64,000 nt of DNA from Siphonodentalium dalli (GCA_032622095.1 CP136062.1:38440918-38504917), one strand, 5' to 3'; shown: positions 12,018-22,836, counted from the first letter of the stretch. Made by a program: numbers and translations. The notes: generated by a model not told the origin, from the sequence alone.

Positions 12018-12222
12018 TAGTAACTGACGAGTTTTGTGGTAGCTCACGAGTTATGTAGCAACAATCGACGAGTTTTGTGGTAGCTCACGAGTTTTGTAGT
12101 AAAATCGACGAGTTATGTAGTAATTTGGGTTACGAGTTTTGTAGTAAAACATCGACGAGTTTTGTAGTCAAAAACAGGCTAACGAGTTTTGTAGTAATAC
12201 TCATCGAGTTCTGTAGCAACAA
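12018..12222 (+). repeat. Left array of ACGAGTTTTGTAGTA words
   Basis: About nine copies of the word ACGAGTTTTGTAGTA or close variants (ACGAGTTATGTAGTA, ACGAGTTTTGTGGTA) are separated by short variable spacers. The whole stretch 12018-12192 is matched, inverted and nearly base for base, by 22180-22350. It has no coding frame. The spacers are shared between the two arrays rather than unique, so this is not CRISPR-like. Confidence 0.9.
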
Positions 12223-12264
12223 TTTTTAGTCAGTTTCACAGGCGGGTTTGGACTTACACTCTTA

Positions 12265-12880
12265 AACATTTTGGTTTTTAAAAAAACCAAATTTGGTTTT
12301 GAACTTTGTCCCATATATGTAACCAAATTAGGTTTTGATCAATACCATATACCACAGTACCATGTGGTTTTGATCAAAACCAAATGGTATTGAGCACTTG
12401 ATCAATATATGAAACCAATTTTGGTTTTGATCAAAACCAAATGGTATTGAGCACTTGATCCATATATGAAACCAATTTTGGTTTTGATCAAAACCAAATG
12501 GTATTGAGCACTTGATCAATATATGAAACCAATTTTGGTTTTGATCAAAACCAAATGGTATTGAGCACTTGATCAATATATGAAACAAATTTTGGTTTTG
12601 ATCAAAACCAAATGGTATTGAGCCCTTGATCAATATATGAAACCAATTTTGGTTTTGATCAAAACCAATTGGTATTGAGCAATTGGTTTCATTCAAAACC
12701 CAAATTGGTATTGAACTTTTGTCCCATATATGTAACCAAATTAGGTTTTGATCAAAACCAAATACCAAGCGCCAACTAGTTTTGATCAAAACCCAAACTG
12801 GTTTGATATATGAAACCAATTTTGGTTTTGATAAAAACCAATTTTGGTTTTGATAAAAACCAATTTTGGTTTTGACCAAA
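12265..12880. repeat. 57 bp tandem array of GGTTTTGATCAAAACC palindromes
   Basis: The central part repeats exactly every 57 bp (CAAATGG at 12381, 12438, 12495, 12552 and 12609). Each unit carries the 16 bp palindrome GGTTTTGATCAAAACC and a GAGCACTTGATC segment. Because 57 is a multiple of three, the minus strand stays open for 196 codons (12328-12918) with a repeated 19-residue unit. I regard that frame as a by-product of the array, not a gene. A smaller group of the same word lies at 21486-21605. Confidence 0.9.
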
Positions 12881-14051
12881 AAGTTCCTTTTTGCACAATT
12901 TATTGATAAATGTGCCATACAACATACTTATGCAACCTTAAAGGGTACTGTACACTAAATCCACCCATTTATTGTACCATATCCATACTCAACAAAATAT
13001 ATGCAACACATGAATGAATTTGGTTTTCCAAGTTCGACATGTAAAATTATAATGAAAATTAATTTATGACCCAAGTCATAAATTGATTTTTATTATAATT
13101 ACCAATCCATTGATATATTAAAGGGCTAATTATAAAAAGGCTTTAGACAGTCTGAAACAGATGCCATCAGATTCCATTTCCAGTACAAAAATTCAGCTGA
13201 TCACTTGCATGCTACAGGCTATCAAATTTCTATATTATGCCTTTCATACCCTCCCACAAACATACATGTACATGTATATGGGTTCTTTTTGCCAATTTGT
13301 CAAATCTTAAATTATACGAAAACCCATTATTTTTGATGGTTTCTACCATAATAATGTTGGTTGCCAAGTAAACAGAAAATAAACGGTGACCATGTAATTT
13401 TTTTGTTTACGGTTATCACTTATTTACTGTTTACACAGTCCTGAAATTATTATGATAGTTGGTACGCAAACAGTCAAGTGTTTCTCACATAATTTTGTGA
13501 TTAATTTTTCAAGTGTGCATGCTGGCATAGAACTAAATTCCACAAGATGCTGCAAGATGTGGCAAATTACATGTAAAATGTCCTGAAATCACAAACCTCT
13601 GAGGACTATTCTACCATTTAAGTGCTGTCAGTAACCTTAAATTGAGGCATGTAATTTGCCTGCACATGTGAGGGCCACCCCATTTATGAATCATATCATA
13701 AGCAACCAAAATTAATAGTCGAAGATGAAGTAAATTGTCCAAATGACATAATTGGTTGCATCAATGTTGAATGAAGTTTTAAGATAAACATCAATGAAGA
13801 CACAGTGAGATTTTGAAAATTAAACTTTAATTCAAACATATCCAGCAGGAATAATTGTCATCCTAGCCATTCTTCCACAGCAGTGTATATTCCTGATGTA
13901 TGTGCACACCTCACCATTGCAACAATTGCAATGAATTAACACTTAATATATAGTTCATCACACCCTTCTTATATTGAACATTCCCAAGAATGACAGCTCA
14001 TCTGTTTTTACACCTGTCATGCAGTAGAAATTTAAAGATCAGCAAACTCCT
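12881..14051. other. AT-rich stretch, no gene recognised
   Basis: A small hairpin centres near 13070 (AATTAATTTATGAC against GTCATAAATTGATT). Otherwise I see neither repeat periodicity nor coding frames. It could hold introns or the 3' region of the candidate minus-strand exon at 14052-14266. Confidence 0.4.
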
Positions 14052-14266
14052 TTATATTCGCATCTGATGAATATAGCAGCACTTGACAGCATAGCATGTT
14101 ACTAACTTCCCACAGGCTGCACCACACTTGTATATTGTGGTGCAATATTTATGAATGAAAAGTTGACGAATAACATATTGTATCTGCACAGATGACACAC
14201 ATGCCTCCTCTGTATGCTGTGCACATTCTGGTACTAAAGTTTCCAATGCCAGTGAACGAACATACT
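14052..14266 (-). CDS. Candidate terminal exon, function unknown
   Basis: On the minus strand a pyrimidine-rich acceptor (CCTTTCTTTTCAG) lies at about 14267-14279 and is followed by about 71 open codons ending in a TAA stop at 14052. The predicted segment starts EYVRSLALETLVPECAQHTE, is cysteine-rich in its second half and ends QMRI. I recognise no domain. No obvious AATAAA follows within 200 bp, and no upstream exon was identified. A second open frame at 14359-14541 (-) lies in an inverted repeat and is probably not coding. Comparison with transcripts would be decisive; chance is a serious alternative. Confidence 0.2.
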
Positions 14267-14460
14267 CTGAAAAGAAAGGCATAAAATACTATGTTTAGGA
14301 AAAGTCAGATTTAAAGACATATATTGCAGACTTATTTCATTGAATATTAAAAGCATTGTTAGGACATGGCAAAATATGCCCATGGCAATTCCAACAAAAG
14401 GCCTTTAACTCTGGTGAAATTGACGTGCTGAACCAAAACACTATCCCCACCAATAACCTG

Positions 14461-14682
14461 ATGTGCTTTTAAAGACAAATTAAAGTGATGTGAAACAATC
14501 CAGTGAGGTGTTCCCGGACCTGCTGATGGAATAATAAACAATCATGCCAAAATAATTTATCCAAATAGTCAGAAAAATTTGGATAAATTATTTTGGCATG
14601 ATTGTTTATTATTCCATCAGCAGGTCCGGGAACACCTCACTGGATTGTTTCACATCACTTTAATTTGTCTTTAAAAGCACAT
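14461..14682. repeat. Near-perfect inverted repeat, 106 bp arms, 10 bp loop
   Basis: The arms 14461-14566 and 14577-14682 pair apparently without mismatch around AGTCAGAAAA. A third copy of the right arm, with one visible substitution, lies at 14833-14941 and extends further to match the left flank (CAATAACCTGATGTGC inverted). The order suggests a foldback element or local inverted duplication of recent origin. A hairpin this tight is also a place where assemblies and libraries fail. Confidence 0.9.
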
Positions 14683-15231
14683 TTCAGAGAATTCAACGGT
14701 TGAACCACGCACAAATGTAAACATTTACTACTTTATTCAGGGCACCTTATTGAGTATAAACATTACTGAAATGATTGTCCCACTACTATTATACTAGTCA
14801 CTGACTTTAATTGGTGTTTTCTGACTATTTGACTAATTATTTTGGCATGATTGTTTATTATTCCATCAGCATGTCCGGGAACACCTCACTGGATTGTTTC
14901 ACATCACTTTAATTTGTCTTTAAAAGCACATCAGGTTATTGGATATTTACTAGGCCATTTATAAGGCTATCATGGCTATGGTTTATATAGTGTCATCAGT
15001 ATTCTGTGAATTAAAGTGCAAAATGCAGTGATTATTCACCCCCCCCCCCCAATTGCCCCTGTTTTTTAAATCTCCAGTTAACCTTCACAGGTATTATTTT
15101 ATTTAGTCTTATTCCATACCATGACACTTATAAGTACACAATCTGCTAGACATTATTGGTTTGGACTCTTTTCCATAGGTAGGGAATTTAGACCTAAATT
15201 CAACAAACGTACAACATAAGGCTTTTTGTTA

Positions 15232-15555
15232 AAGGTGCACAATCTGATCTGATTGTCCCCGGATCATCCAGTTACAACATGAACAACAACGGAAATTTAC
15301 ACCGAAAGCCAATAGTCATCAAACATTACTTTTCATAATGTTATCTTCCGAAATTGATTTGTGATGACCTTGCGGGACCTCTCAATATCTTGTATATCTG
15401 CATATTTCTAGAAGAAGTAAGTGGAATGTTTGGTAGGCTGACAAATAATCGAGGTGGATAAAATTAACAGATTTGATAACTCAGAGCTTTGATGGATAGG
15501 ATTCTCAACTCAAATAAAATATTATTTAAACCCGAAGCTGAAGAAATAGTTATTT
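15232..15555. mobile_element. Degenerate MITE of the AAGGTACTCAATCC family
   Basis: The left end TTAAAGGTGCACAATCTGAT and the right block CTGAAGAAATAGTTATTTAG resemble the ends and subterminal part of the better-preserved element at 16943-17226, including a CAGAGCTTTGATGG phrase. The right terminus is weak. Confidence 0.45.
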
Positions 15556-15756
15556 AGGGGGCGTCAAATCAGATTATACATCTTCTAAGTGATGCGTATT
15601 TATATAAAAACTTACATGTACAGTTGTAAATTGAATACATCCAAGTTCCAACTTTGGTCCAGTGTACGTCTTCCAGTCAATTTACTTCCACAGCAAGACT
15701 TCTAGCTGACAGTCCTCTATAAAATATAACATACAGGTCTTATAAAATGATACCAA

Positions 15757-16002
15757 CAAGCCTTGAAATAGTGTGTCTGTCATTTGCAGAATGAGGTCCC
15801 CAGAGAAAGAATTTAGTTATGGTACCCCAAATAGTGGGCTAGCATCACCCTCTGTGAACCTCCTTCTGCTGAGGTGTAAGCAGCATGAGCTCTCCAGAGG
15901 GTGCATTTGGTGATGCTAGCCCACTGTGTGGGGTACCATCACTAAACTCACCCTCTGGGGACATCATTCTGCAAATGACAGGCACACCATTTCAAGGCTT
16001 GG
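15757..16002. mobile_element. Foldback MITE of about 245 bp
   Basis: Long inverted arms: CAAGCCTTGAAATAGTG... pairs with ...CACACCATTTCAAGGCTTGG, CATTTGCAGAATGA with TCATTCTGCAAATG, and GTGGGCTAGCATCACC with GGTGATGCTAGCCCAC. The unpaired centre is about 45 bp. No target duplication is clear. The short overlapping open frames on both strands at 15926-16185 cover its right arm and are not credible genes. Confidence 0.75.
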
Positions 16003-16942
16003 ACATGCACTAGTATGTGAAATGACATGTACATCTATAGATTTACTTAAAATATCACATATTGTTCTGGATATAACTCTTTTCAATGTACTGGCCACGA
16101 CATATAGGATTTCAAACAAAGAAAACATTATTGCAGGCATGTCATACATGTAGCATGGTTTGATGACAGGTGAAATACCCATCATGGGTGGGGGTGTTAG
16201 TAATCACATTCTTCATGACTTCGGGGCGGGCGGCCTTCATTTAGGTTATAGTTTAGAAATAACATTTATCAAATTATGATAATTTCCTCAAGAAGATACT
16301 ATTATATAGTATAGCATAATTATTATATGAATGTGATATTATTCACAAAACACGCTTTGTGTCAGAGAAAATGCAAGTCGAGCAAAAAGAGCAGTGAATT
16401 GTTTATAAGCAGAGTCACGATAATGCATCATTTCCTTATATTTGGATTTGTGTTTGGTGCATCTACAACTTACAACTCACAATACTTTCATAGTAAATTC
16501 CTTATTTGGTCTGTATTACCATATTTTAGTTAAGAGAGAATTCTAACTGGATAAGGGGGTGAGCTCGGAAAATAATTCAGGCACGTATGCTGATTTTTAC
16601 TTTTCGACCCTAGTTGGGACTCACTCATCCCCACATCCAAATTGTTTTTCTGTTTTCGGCAGTTTTTTCGACCATATTTGGACACCCAACCCCCATTTTA
16701 TCACTAAAACAGAGATTTGCGAGGGTGGGGGGCGGGGGGGGGGGGGAATTCACTGTAAACAGCTGTATATGAATTTCTGTGCATTCATGGATGTTAACAT
16801 AACATGTAAATAGGAATGTGTCATTTTGGGGTCATTCGGCCATCTTGGATTTCAAAATTTGCAACAAAATACAACACGATAACTGCCTGCAGCCAGTTTA
16901 GCAGTTAGAATTACATTATTTCTCTTATTCTAAGGTGTTTTA

Positions 16943-17226
16943 AAGGTACTCAATCCGATCAGACGCTCCTAAATTACTATTTCTTTGGCTTCGGGGTTAA
17001 AATATATTTGAATCGTGTCAAGGAACCTACCTGTCAAAGCTCAGCGTGATCAGATATAGATTTTTCAAGTTAGTTATTTAAATTCTTTCTGGGCCAGAAA
17101 CTAGAGTTTAAACAGAAAAAATTGAGTGGTAAATTATTACCGCTCGAGTGTTCTGTTTAAACCAATTAATAACCCTGAAGCCAAAGAAATAGTAATTTAG
17201 GAGCGTCTGATCGGATTGAGTACCTT
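16943..17226. mobile_element. MITE with AAGGTACTCAATCCGATC inverted termini, TA-flanked
   Basis: The left end AAGGTACTCAATCCGATC and the right end GATCGGATTGAGTACCTT are perfect inverted repeats. Pairing continues inward for about 50 bp (CCTAAATTACTATTTCTTTGG against CCAAAGAAATAGTAATTTAG). Both ends are flanked by TA. At 284 bp it is non-coding. A longer relative lies at 36581-37052 and a degenerate one at 15232-15555. Its AAGG start and TA flanks resemble those of the element at 11166. Confidence 0.85.
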
Positions 17227-17364
17227 TAAGCCAAACTTATTGCAAAAACAGTAAAAAAAACATGCAGGAAAAAAAAATTTGAGTTGCGGAAAGCTTTTTT
17301 GGTCCCGTCGACCACACATCCACCCCGGCATACGTGCACTGAAAATAATGGTGTGCTGTTACAT

Positions 17365-17950
17365 GAGCCGCGTCAACTCGTCAAACCGAGTTCGCTGGGA
17401 CAACTCGGTTAGCTAGCTGGGACAACTCGGTTAGCTAGTTGGGACAACTCGGTTGACGTTGACTACCGAGTTGTCCCAGCTAACCGAGTTGTCTCAGCTC
17501 ACATAACAGCATGATTGATTTGTCCCCGCAGACTGTGTTGTCTCGGCTAAGTGTACCTTCAGACGACCACGATACACATCGTAAGTGGAGGCATCGGGCC
17601 CGATGAGATCGTGGATAGTTTGTTCAGACGATTGCGATGTCACGTGCATTATTCTATCGTAGGTTGTTCTAAAGCATGTGATTGACTACCCTACGACCAT
17701 TTCCAGCTACGATTTTTACATACACACGACTGCGATTACGTCGCAAGTGGATGTAACCAAGGATACGCCACGATATCGTATCTAAAATCAAACACTGTCT
17801 GATATTATTTATTATTTTTTGTTCTACGATTTAGACGTTAGCATGCGCACTCCATCTTCCTGTTACTTCCTACGACGAAAATCCTTCCACTTACGATTGA
17901 ATCGTGGTCGTCTGAAGGTTCACTAACCGAGATGTCCCGGCTCATGTAAC
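17365..17950. repeat. Cluster of CCGAGTTGTCCCAGCTAACC words, split by a MITE
   Basis: Direct and inverted copies of AACTCGGTTAGCTAGCTGGG-type sequence occupy about 17370-17500. Related words resume at 17923-17945 (CTAACCGAGATGTCCCGGC). The MITE at 17551-17923 lies between them and probably landed inside the cluster. Confidence 0.65.
17551..17923. mobile_element. MITE with CCTTCAGACGACCACGAT inverted termini
   Basis: The left end GTGTACCTTCAGACGACCAC and the right end GTGGTCGTCTGAAGGTTCAC are inverted repeats with one mismatch. Inward pairing continues (CGTAAGTGGA against TCCACTTACG). The 373 bp element is non-coding. The flanks are themselves inverted relative to each other (CTCGGCTAA and CTAACCGAG) because the host site is a palindrome cluster, so the target duplication cannot be read with confidence. 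Confidence 0.75.
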
Positions 17951-18213
17951 ATAACAAGCCCACGCGAGGAAATTCTTAATTTATTTTATAAGTCAACAAG
18001 ACAGGTAAAAAAATTGCTATCATGACTTCATTGTGTTAACAGTAGACACTGATAGAACCACATGAATAGTGGTCATTATATCAATGTGAAGACAAATATT
18101 TTGAGAATATATGTCTGCCGACGGATCATGAGGGAAACTAAAAGCTGCCTCGAGGTAATTTATTTTTTTAGGAAAATTATACGGGTAATCAGTTTGTATG
18201 CCGTAATTTTCTG

Positions 18214-19301
18214 TAGTGATGTTCCGATAATCGGAATCGGAATCGGCCATCGGCCGATAATAGCCCATCGGAAATTAATCATACCTCGCAGTTGAACATC
18301 GGCTTTTACCGATTGTCAAAATAAATAAAAACGTTCTAGTATCTAAGCGCAATGTGCACGCTTTAATAAACATACGCAATACAACTGTAGTATTGAATGT
18401 AAAACGCAGTTGTAACAGCCTAAAAAGAAGCCATTGGCATCATCAAAGCAGTCTGATGTGATGATGTATTATAAGAATGGCAATACACATGCCCGACATC
18501 CCGTGTAATATGAAGTTATTGGTTCAATCGCGTTGACACGAAATAGATTCAAAGAAAGCTTTAATTAAAAAGCTGACCTGATTACAGTGAGGCTTCCTCT
18601 AGAGCACGTGTCATGTGACGTCACATGCTATGTCAATAACTTGAAGCACACACTGAATGAATTAATACAGTTGTTATCAGAACTGTCTTCAATAACGATC
18701 AACGTTAGTAGGGGCATAATTAGCTTTTTCGTCTGTACAACGTATGCTTTGAAATACGCTTAGCTCCACGTTGAACTTGCGAAACAAAAATTGAGCAGGC
18801 GGAACTATAAAAGCTTCCGAGTTGTTAAAAGATAAAAGGTGTGACCAATGGAAACTTGGGAAATCTCAGACAAATATGACAGCAATTATTATCCATCAAT
18901 CAAAATTTAGTTAATAATCATCGCCATTCCATACATTGTTGCAACTTACAAGTATTCAATCAAGACTTTTACTCCGCATGCAAGTGTTCCACACATGGTC
19001 ATAACGTTACTCTGAGTCGGCACCTTTGATCTCTTTGTCAAAACAACTACCGGTATACATCAAAGGAAGCACACAACCGACGTCGGCAGAAATACTGTCA
19101 CGACAGTGTGTATATATTTCTTTGATATATTTAGCTTTGAAACTATGCGGGATATGGAGTGCATTGGGTGTATATAAGTCCATTATAGGAACAAACGCAC
19201 AATATATATAAACATCGGAATCGGAAACGGAAATCGGCCGATTGTGCCTCCAGTTATCGGAAATCGGTCCGATAAGCTTTTTCATTATCGGAACATCACT
19301 A
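18214..19301. mobile_element. hAT-like non-autonomous element, 8 bp target duplication
   Basis: The termini TAGTGATGTTCCGATAATCG and TTATCGGAACATCACTA are inverted repeats of the type common in animal hAT elements. Subterminal ATCGGAATCGG-like words cluster at 18225-18310 and 19210-19280. The flanks ATTTTCTG (18206-18213) and ATGTTCTG (19302-19309) match at seven of eight positions, as expected for an aged hAT target duplication. The 1088 bp body encodes no recognisable transposase; its short open frames are not credible. Confidence 0.85.
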
Positions 19302-19734
19302 ATGTTCTGCCTATATGACCTTACCTGTTTGGGTCCGTGGGCAGCAAGTAGACACAAGTGAGGCTCAGTGGTCGTGCAGCATGTGCTAATTTCATAATTT
19401 TCAATAATTCGAATATACGAATACATGCAAATAATTTTTTGATTTGTAATTTGTGCATGATTAAAATAGGTCGTAAATATCGGGTCCATTTATTGAACGA
19501 CGTATAGTCATGTTCATATAAATAAAACATCATACAACTGTTGTTAGCATTAAGTTTTTTATATTTAAAACAATAATTATTCAGTGGGTGCGGGTGGAAA
19601 AAGTAACCCCTTAGCCTTAGTAAGCCCATCAAATTTTTATGTCTATGTTGTTACATAATTATCTTCATTTTGATTATATGATTAATTAATGAAATATTAT
19701 AAAATTCAAACAGGTCTGGGTGATCCATTTGTCA

Positions 19735-20965
19735 ATTTTGTGCTTAAGAATAAATGATAATGATTTGTGCTCATTTGTAAATAATTTGCGCTTAAGCGTA
19801 AATAATTTGTGCTTAAGAGTAAATAATTAGCCCTTTTGCGCAAATAATGAATAAATGTGAAAATGCTTTCCTTCTCTTACAATTTAGTTAGACCGGTGTC
19901 AGAGAAGGTACTGACAGGAAGACTTTAGACCAATTGGTCTAGACGTTTCAGACCGATCGGTCAAATAAAGAACATTCGATGGTTCACCAATATGGGATGC
20001 GATTTTAACATTTGTACCTTATTTGCGCTTGAGCATAAATATGATCCATAATTTTTTGATTCTAAAGTTTAAGTAATTTTCGCATGGCCTCCCATACACC
20101 TATTCACATAGACCTGATAAATTCCCATGAATCATGATAATTTTCAAACGGAATGACAACTTTTTATCAAATAAACTGCCAAATGTCTTTTTCAACTTTA
20201 AGATTTGTTTTTATGAAAATTTTATGTCTTATCTATTGGCAAATTGTCAACATTCAATCTGTTTAGACTGATTACCCAACACATTTAGACAGATCGGTCT
20301 AAATAAAGATTGATTTGTGGTTCACCCATATTGGTATGGGAGGCCAAATTCATATTTAATAGCTACTTATGCTTAAGGGTTCAAAATAGATTTAATATTG
20401 AGAGAATCCAATTAGTCATAAAGCACTGAAAATTGAAAAATACACTTAAGCGCACTGCCATTACGCTTAAGCATAACATATTTGTATAGCCTTATTACCT
20501 TACATATAATGATATAATCTAAGCTCGATATTTGTCAAAAGTTACTAGCATCAGGAATTGGCTGCATCCATTTCAGCTTCAGGGGAGTTTTCACATATGG
20601 AATATGAATTACGATTAAGCGTATTGACATTACGCTTAAGCATAACGACATTACGCTCAAGCGTAATGGCTTTACACTTAAGTTTAATAGATGATGCTTT
20701 GAAAAACATAATGGAAATCTGAAATTACGCTCATGTGTAATGTCTTAATGCATTACACTTAAGCGTAATTGGCTATTAAATGTGAATTTGAACTCCCATA
20801 CAATATGGGACATGGTTTTAATATTTACTTCTTATTTGCACTTAAGCATATATATGAAAATTATGATCTTTTCGTGCTTAAGCGTAAATGATTTGCATTT
20901 GAGCAAAATAATTTGCATTTACGCGTAAGTGATTTAAGTTTAAGCGCAAATAAGGAATAAATGTA
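19735..20965. repeat. Cluster of CGCTTAAGCG palindromic words
   Basis: Words such as TTGCGCTTAAGCGTAAAT and TTACGCTTAAGCATAA recur many times at 19740-19850 and 20380-20960. Longer diverged blocks also repeat, for example a TTTTTATCAAAT..CTG..AAATGT phrase at 20161 and 21054. A related cluster sits at 37110-37530. It is non-coding. Confidence 0.8.
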
Positions 20966-21485
20966 AAAGTACATGCCATTCCATAAACATGACCTAAAGT
21001 TCTAAACCTGATAAATTACTGTGAACATGACCAATTTGAAACAGCATGACAAATTTTTATCAAATTTACTGAGAAATGTATTTTTCAACTTGAAGTCTTT
21101 TTGATGAAAATTTGTTATCTCTTATCCATTGACAAAGGCATAATCTTATTTGTTGAGTTTGAAATGTTCTGTCACTTCTCTATCGTGTTGGTGCCCATAT
21201 GAGCTTTTGTGGTGATACAAAATATGTGTGAATATTTCGTGTAAAGTTGAAGTCGAAACCGAAAGCATCCTATAATTAAAAGTTTGTAGATACATACATG
21301 TCAAGATTCCCGAAGATAAGATTGTCCGGCCATCAGGAAACATATCTGTGATCACCCATTGAACCAGTCTAAGTTATTTGCTGTGATTTTAACACTATAA
21401 TGTGTTTCAGTCGCTTCGAAATAAAATGGCGACCTCCAATCTGGCCGTGTGCTCCACGGAAACAGTAACGATAACTCTTGAAGAC

Positions 21486-21605
21486 TATCGGTCAAAACCA
21501 ATATATGGTATTGAACATGTCCTCAAAACCAAGGGATTCAGATTTGGTTTTGATCAAAACCAAGGGAATCAGATTTGGTATTGATCAATACCAATAAAAA
21601 CCGAA
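21486..21605. repeat. Right group of GGTTTTGATCAAAACC words
   Basis: Two or three copies of GGTTTTGATCAAAACC or GGTATTGATCAATACC occur here, the same word family as 12265-12880. Together with the array at 22180-22350 this mirrors the left-side order and supports an inverted outer structure for 12018-22350. Confidence 0.75.
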
Positions 21606-22179
21606 TTTATTGTCAGTGTAATACAATCGTATATAGTAAATGCAATGTTTTTTTGTGTAAGTGTGTGTGGTGGACGTTAATGACGTTGTAGCTCAACTTG
21701 ATGTTGGTCCCTCGTCACTGCTGCTTCGTTTCTCATCAGATCTGAGCCAAACTTCGTACCTAGAAGTACTATGGCCATGTTATTAACTTGAACCTGGCCC
21801 TCATTACGTCAGACGTCGCGTCCTATTTCTTAATACCATGTTGTATTTGGTGAAATAGAATAAACTATCTATCGTGGTGGAAAACCAAATGTGGTTCGTC
21901 ATTTTTCTCTCAGTGCATAATGGATTCGCGGCTTGTGCACTTTAAGAAATAAACGCAACCAACAGTAACAGTGAAACAAAAGAGAGCGGCGAGTCATGCA
22001 TGCGTACCATACAGTTATTGTTACCAATAATCGTTTCACTTTGTTTTTGCAATATAGACAACTCTACGCCACCTCTTGGTTCTTGGTTCGTTCTTGGGGA
22101 TACCCATGTGATTTGACAAAGTAACACTCTGCATATTCAATCATAATACATGTAGTTGAAAAATCAAAGAAAAAAAAAC

Positions 22180-22350
22180 CTCGTTAGCTTGTTTTTTACT
22201 ACAAAACTCGTCGATATTTTACTACAAAACTCGTAACCTGAAATTACTACATAACTCGTCGATTTTACTACAAAACTCGTGAGCTACCACAAAACTCGTC
22301 GATTGTTACTACATAACTCGTGAGCTACCACAAAACTCGTCAGTTACTAC
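22180..22350 (-). repeat. Right array of ACGAGTTTTGTAGTA words, inverted
   Basis: This is the reverse complement of 12018-12192, with matching words and spacers and few differences. The sequence continues outward as CATAACTCGGCGTAACACAGGG (22350-22371), which the left array lacks because it is broken at 12017. The outer CACAGGGTA also follows the solo palindrome at 3560, which hints that a palindrome element once flanked this side too (speculative). Confidence 0.9.
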
Positions 22351-22395
22351 ATAACTCGGCGTAACACAGGGTATATGGGTTGATACAAAAATCGG

Positions 22396-22650
22396 ACTTG
22401 TGTTATTTCGAATATAATTTATACCTATATTGCACGTATATGTGAAATTTAACGCATCCATAATGTGTTATATTTCGAAAATAAATGCACGTAAATTGCA
22501 CGTATATTTGAAATTTAAAGCATCCATAAATGTGTTATTTGGTATATAAATTCACACAAACTGCACGCATATTTTAAATTTAACGCATTCATAAATGTGT
22601 TATTTAGAAAATAATTCATCCGTAAATAACACCTATATTTTAAATCGAAC
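22396..22650 (+). repeat. Degenerate tandem repeat of about 66 bp
   Basis: Phrases of the type AACGCATCCATAAATGTGTT recur near 22451, 22517 and 22583, with TGCACGTATAT-type segments between. It ends about 200 bp before the sulfotransferase exon and probably lies in its upstream intron. Confidence 0.65.
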
Positions 22651-22821
22651 GTGCGCGTATTTTCCACGTAAATGTTGAAGAATACGTGTCCGTAAATACA
22701 ACGTATTATTAGGTTACTTGTTTTGGAAATTGACATGATCCGTAATTAAATTCCAAATTTGGTGCAGGGCGGTTGACTAATATTCCTGAAAGTTCATGCT
22801 GCTTTGAATTTTCTTCTCCTG

Positions 22822-22836
22822 CTCACTTTCCACAGG
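22822..22836 (+). promoter_or_regulatory. Splice acceptor of the sulfotransferase exon
   Basis: A pyrimidine-rich tract (TTTTCTTCTCCTGCTCACTTTCCACAG in two adjoining parts from 22809) ends in CAG before GTGACGGTG. It keeps the frame in phase 0. An alternative acceptor (TTGGTGCAG, ending 22767) has a weaker tract. Confidence 0.7.

Noticed and set aside
12018-12222. CRISPR-like array of ACGAGTTTTGTAGTA words
   Set aside because: Words vary, spacers are short and shared with the inverted copy at 22180-22350, and the genome is eukaryotic.
12328-12918. 196-codon minus-strand open frame as a repetitive protein gene
   Set aside because: It is the read-through of a 57 bp (19-codon) palindrome array; no start context, splice signal or domain, and the same words occur elsewhere out of frame.
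22773-22835. Start of the sulfotransferase at 22773
   Set aside because: The codon there is TTG, not ATG, and a good splice acceptor ends at 22835; the preceding codons look like intron.
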